64,000 nucleotides of DNA from positions 1,284,501 to 1,348,500 of the forward strand of contig JACVTC010000033.1 of NCBI GenBank assembly GCA_016946835.1. The letters are read 5' to 3'. Position numbers and translations under genes: made by a program. A model generated the notes under the pieces. That model was given only the letters and a program-made list of their open reading frames with translations, ran no database searches and was not told the DNA's origin. Below are positions 60,550 through 64,000 of this stretch, one piece after another. Numbering within the stretch: position 1 is the stretch's first letter; each line of letters starts with the position of its first letter. Source of the stretch: Neocallimastix lanati (nom. inval.) (taxonomy: Eukaryota; Neocallimastigomycota; Neocallimastigomycetes; Neocallimastigales; Neocallimastigaceae).

Positions 60550-61454
60550 TAATTTTCATAAAACTTCTTGCGGTTATTTTCCAATATAGAATTTAATTTA
60601 GGACAGTTTCGTTTGGTATGTCCTTCATTGCTACAAAACCAGCAAGTACTAATTTTCATTTCTTTCATCTTGTTAGTGAGATTTTCTATAGATACATTTT
60701 TGTGGGTTTTTGGTTTGTTAAAATCATTTGAAATGTTCTTATTAAAATTACTTTTAGAGTTAAGGAGATTGTAACGAGTCTTATCATAATATTCAGTACT
60801 ATTTTTAATAGATAAACGATCAACTTTTTCAGCTATAGCGAATGCTTTAGTAATAGAAATATTGTCTTTAAGCATAACCTTTCTCCATGCGTCAGGATTA
60901 TTGGTTAAGGAATCTGCATAATCTAAAACACTAATTTTTCTTCTTCTCTTTTTATCCAATTTATGGTACAAAGATCTATAACGGACATTAAAATCTTTAA
61001 CTTTCTCGTTCTTCTTTATTTTCATGGAACGCAATTCTCGTAACAAGTTGGTTTGATCTTCTTTAAGTCCATAGAAAGTCTTCAGATGATTTATGATTTC
61101 ATCAAGGCTTGGGTAGGTGGTAGTAGATTCACTTTCTTCATCATCTTCTCCTTCACTATCGCTATCGAAATCAGAATCTTCATCTTCAGTAAGGTCATTT
61201 CCATCTTCTAGTTCTTGGATAATTTCTCTTGGTTCTCCAGAAGCCGTTAATATACAAGCAGTAAAAATAGTTTCAGGATCCTTGATATGTTGGTATTTTA
61301 TCCATGCCTTTAACTCATTTGCCCAGGAGTTGATGTCAAGGTTTTGTTTAGTAAGCTTTTCAAAATCTTTTAATTCTTTCTTTAATTCTCTGAAGCTAAG
61401 CTTACTTTCTGGAGTACTCTCTGTTGGAGTACTGGAAGTACTGGATGTTCTCAT
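60537..61454 (-). CDS. gag: Gag of element K with CCHC zinc knuckle
   Basis: 305 residues starting MRTSSTSSTPTEST. It has LDINSWANELKAWIKYQHI, an acidic segment (DLTEDEDSDFDSDSEGEDDE), the shared KDFNVRYRSLYHKLDKKRRR, and knuckle CWFCSNEGHTKRNC near 269-282. Collinear with C's Gag. Confidence 0.92.
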   Translation of the reverse strand: MRTSSTSSTPTESTPESKLSFRELKKELKDFEKLTKQNLDINSWANELKAWIKYQHIKDPETIFTACILTASGEPREIIQELEDGNDLTEDEDSDFDSDSEGEDDEESESTTTYPSLDEIINHLKTFYGLKEDQTNLLRELRSMKIKKNEKVKDFNVRYRSLYHKLDKKRRRKISVLDYADSLTNNPDAWRKVMLKDNISITKAFAIAEKVDRLSIKNSTEYYDKTRYNLLNSKSNFNKNISNDFNKPKTHKNVSIENLTNKMKEMKISTCWFCSNEGHTKRNCPKLNSILENNRKKFYENYLNH

Positions 61455-61935
61455 AAAATAAAATTTATTGTATCTATAGAATGCTAAACCTCGTAATGTA
61501 TAAATTGTTATAAAAAAGTAAAAATAAAAAAAAATTAAAAAAAATAAATCTTTTAACTAATAAAATTATTAATTATTTATTATTATTAATCACTTATTAA
61601 ATTATAATAATCGTGCAATCTGATAGTACACACTGTCTGACGTGCAGCTTACCTCTTGAAAGGTGTCATGCCACGCGTGTGCCACGGTTACTATTTTCAA
61701 TATAAAAAATAGCAGTCCAGAGCCTACTAGCCCAATTACTATGTAGGATAAACTTAACCCGGAAATCTATGCACGAATATTAGTTTAATTTAATATTAAT
61801 TAATATTTTTAACAATTAATAATAATTAGTTAAAAATATAAAAATTGTTTTTTTAAAAAAAATTATTTGTTTTATTAGAAAAATTATTTATTAATATTAT
61901 AATTTTATCCCTAATGTATTAATTTATTATTATAT
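61455..61935 (-). other. Structured 5' leader of element K
   Basis: About 0.5 kb with a G+C-richer island at 61610-61770. It contains short hairpins CTATTTT/AAAATAG and CCTAC/GTAGG (61690-61745). Blocks TTACTATT, CCAGAGC and TTAACCCG recur in the same order in C's leader. No gene is seen. Confidence 0.6.
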
Positions 61936-61953
61936 TCCCCGATATCTCCACCA
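61936..61953 (-). other. Primer binding site of element K (tRNA type)
   Basis: TCCCCGATATCTCCACCA on the plus strand, identical to C's site, 8 nt from the LTR. Confidence 0.85.
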
Positions 61954-61961
61954 ATTTTTCA

Positions 61962-62747
61962 TGGTATGGTTCATATAATTTTAGGAATATAATAATAATT
62001 AACACAAATAATAAAATTACAATAAAAAAAAAATAATTTGTTTTAAAATCAATATTTATTTATTTAAATTTATAAAAGAAAAATAATAATATAATTATTT
62101 ATTTAATAAAAAGAAAGTTATTGATTATATTTTATTTCACTAAAATTACATGTATTTATATTTTTTTATCAAATTAAAATTTGTAAAGCCTAACTATTTT
62201 TTTAATAAACTAATTACTAATTATTTTTATAAATAAAACATTTAAATTGAAATTGAATTATTATTTTAGTTAATAATATTATTGTTATAAATAGTAGTTA
62301 TATATTATTGAATTATTAATTATTTAATAATAGTTTAATACTAATATATATAAAATAAAAATAAAGAGATTATACAGAATATTTTATTGTGGTTTAGTTA
62401 AATTTAGTAATTAAAAATAAATTTAAATTGATAACGAAAATTTTAATAACTAATTAAATAGATTTGATTATTTTCAATATAACATAATACAAAAGAAATA
62501 TAATATTAATATATTAAGTGGGCAAGGACAATATTCTTGGCTAAAGATTTTTAATACATTATAATGGAATCGGATCGATAATTCAAAAAGGAATTATAAG
62601 TTAATTAGTGATTTATTTACTTAAGATTTCTATTTAGTAATATTTGAAGAATATTGGAAAGTTCCAATTATATAGAATAGAATAATCTATAAGGTTAGAA
62701 TAATTTATATTATTCTAGCACAATTAGTATTATTTGTTCATTCTGTA
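61962..62747 (-). repeat. 5' LTR of element K, all but its last three bases
   Basis: Matches the left LTR; the last bases TTA reappear at 63785-63787 beyond L. Confidence 0.85.
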
Positions 62748-63780
62748 GGGTAGACTCGGGGTTGACACTTAGATATTTAAAATCAAGCAGGGGGGGACGG
62801 GTATTACCCTGCTTTGATTTTAAATAAAAAAAAAAAAAAAAAAAAATAATTCTTTATTAAAAATTATTTATTTTTTTTTATTAATATAAAAGTTTTTTTT
62901 TTTATTTAAAGTACACATATTTAATTTTTAAGAAATTGTTACAATATTTATATTTTTTTATAAATTTAAAGTATAATTAATTGTTTATAATTTAAGTAAT
63001 TTTATAGAATTATTGAATTAATTTTATATCAATAATTCATTTTTGTTTTAATTTTTATAAATATAATAATATAATATTCAAATATAATTTAATTAAAAAT
63101 AATTATAAAATAAATATATAGAAAATAGTTTTTACTATTTTCTTTAATATTTTTAAGTTAAATAAATTGTTTTTAAAGATTAATATAATAAATTTAATAA
63201 TCTTTAATTATTTTAAATAATACTTGTAATTATTTTCAAAATAAAATAAAATTTTTATAATATTTAATTAATAAATTTGATAATATTTAAATAATAATTT
63301 TTATAATAAGTAATAATTTTTAATAATAATTTTTAATAATAAATTTAATTAATAATCTTAATAATTTTATAATAATATTTAATAGTTATAATAAATAAAT
63401 TTTTATAATAATATTTAATAATTTTAATAATTTTATAATATTAATAATTTATAATAATTTTTAGAATAATATTTAATTAATAATTTTAATAATTTTATAA
63501 TAATTTTTATAATAATATTTAATTAATATTTTTAATAATTTAGTATCTTAAAAGTATAATTTTAATATTTACAATTGTATTTTAATATATACATATATTT
63601 AATAATATAACAATAAAGTGATTAATTAAAATTTATTTACATTATTTACAAATTAAAATTAATTTATATCAAAATAAATTAAATTTACAATGAGGTTTAG
63701 GTTATGAAGAATATAGGAAAGTACAATTTAGTAAAGAATTATTAATAATAAAATAAAGGTTATTAATTCATTCTTTACCA
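62748..63780 (-). mobile_element. Element L: solo LTR of the same family as H
   Basis: 1033 bp, GGGTAGACTC...TTCTTTACCA, nearly identical to H apart from A-run lengths and a few bases; it is uninterrupted, so it shows the empty site of I (near 63733). Flanked by TGTA on both sides (62744-62747, 63781-63784), a 4-bp target duplication inside K's LTR end. Confidence 0.82.
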
Positions 63781-63787
63781 TGTATTA

Positions 63788-64000
63788 CAATGTAAGAAAT
63801 TGATATAAATTTTTATAATTTATTTCTATTTCTTATTAATTAATAATTATTTCATAATTATTATTCTTTAAAAACAATTATACCAATTAATGTATTAATT
63901 GTTATAAGAAAAAATTTATTTAATATAACTTCTGTATTATTTCATAGAAAAAATGTATTTAATAAAATTTCTGCATTATTTTATCCTTCTCTTTTTTATC
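63788..64000. other. Right edge, unassigned A+T-rich sequence
   Basis: Begins CAATGTAAG after K. An imperfect direct repeat of about 38 nt (AGAAAAAATTTATTTAATA / AGAAAAAATGTATTTAATA) lies at about 63908-63982. It could be the start of another LTR, but nothing proves it. Confidence 0.3.

Larger units (their letters stand above)
55737..63787 (-). mobile_element. Element K: whole-looking Ty3/gypsy element, tRNA-primed class, holding L near its end
   Basis: 3' LTR 55737-56524 (788 bp); 5' LTR 61962-62747 plus 63785-63787 (789 bp), interrupted three bases from its end by solo LTR L. CAAA precedes K on the left; CAAT follows on the right, an imperfect duplication. gag, pol, frameshift signal and primer site show no breaks. 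LTRs differ only in an A-run, so K is very young. Closest relative in the window: C. Confidence 0.9.

Noticed and set aside
41277-63780. H and L as the two LTRs of one large element containing J and K
   Set aside because: H has its own CAAA duplication, L has its own TGTA duplication, and J and K have complete LTR pairs. H and L are independent solo LTRs.
63788-64000. Another LTR starting at the right edge
   Set aside because: It begins close to TG after CAA, in line with the chain, but there is no second copy, primer site or coding sequence in the window to support it.

Overview
The window is about 80-85% A+T and contains no recognisable host gene. It is a nest of LTR retrotransposons, mostly Ty3/gypsy with one Ty1/copia fragment. 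The extreme A+T content, long homopolymers, Asn-rich tracts coded by AAT/AAC triplets, and chromodomain-bearing Ty3 elements suggest an A+T-rich fungus. An anaerobic gut fungus (Neocallimastigomycota) is my best guess; an amoebozoan such as Dictyostelium cannot be excluded. This placement is inference.

Layout (labels A-L are mine). A, minus strand, runs off the left edge and its 5' LTR ends at 11922; B (4785-11871, minus) sits inside that LTR. C (11927-20171, minus) abuts A across AAAA. D (20172-26352, plus) is a chromovirus whose left LTR is cut short where A and C landed. E (26353 to about 28250, plus) is a copia integrase fragment flanking D. F (about 28251-41272, minus) is a truncated element whose 5' LTR holds G (34208-41221, plus). 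H (41277-49245) is a solo LTR holding I (42255-49194, minus), a near-identical inverted copy of G. J (49250-55732, minus) and K (55737-63787, minus) follow in tandem, and a second copy of the H-type LTR, L (62748-63780), sits at the end of K.

Two classes of Ty3 element are mixed. The first (A, C, F, J, K, and by LTR motif H and L) has an 18-nt primer binding site shaped like a tRNA 3' end, 4-bp target duplications, a Gag zinc knuckle and no chromodomain. The second (B, D, G, I) has no tRNA site. The bases just after the 5' LTR are complementary to a stretch 38-55 nt downstream of a TATA box in the same LTR, the arrangement known for self-priming Tf1/sushi elements; B, G and I make 5-bp duplications and all four carry a chromodomain-like C-terminus.

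Shared logic. Seven elements (A, B, C, F, G, I, J, K counted with G and I as one sequence) carry gag and pol in a -1 relation with one fixed signal: a slippery heptamer, exactly 8 nt, then an 18-nt hairpin. Nearly every insertion in the nest lies at the U3 5' end of an older LTR: directly abutting it, a few bases in, or exactly 46 nt in (B, G and I). LTR pairs of B, C, J and K look identical by eye and G and D differ by very little, so most of the nest is a recent burst.
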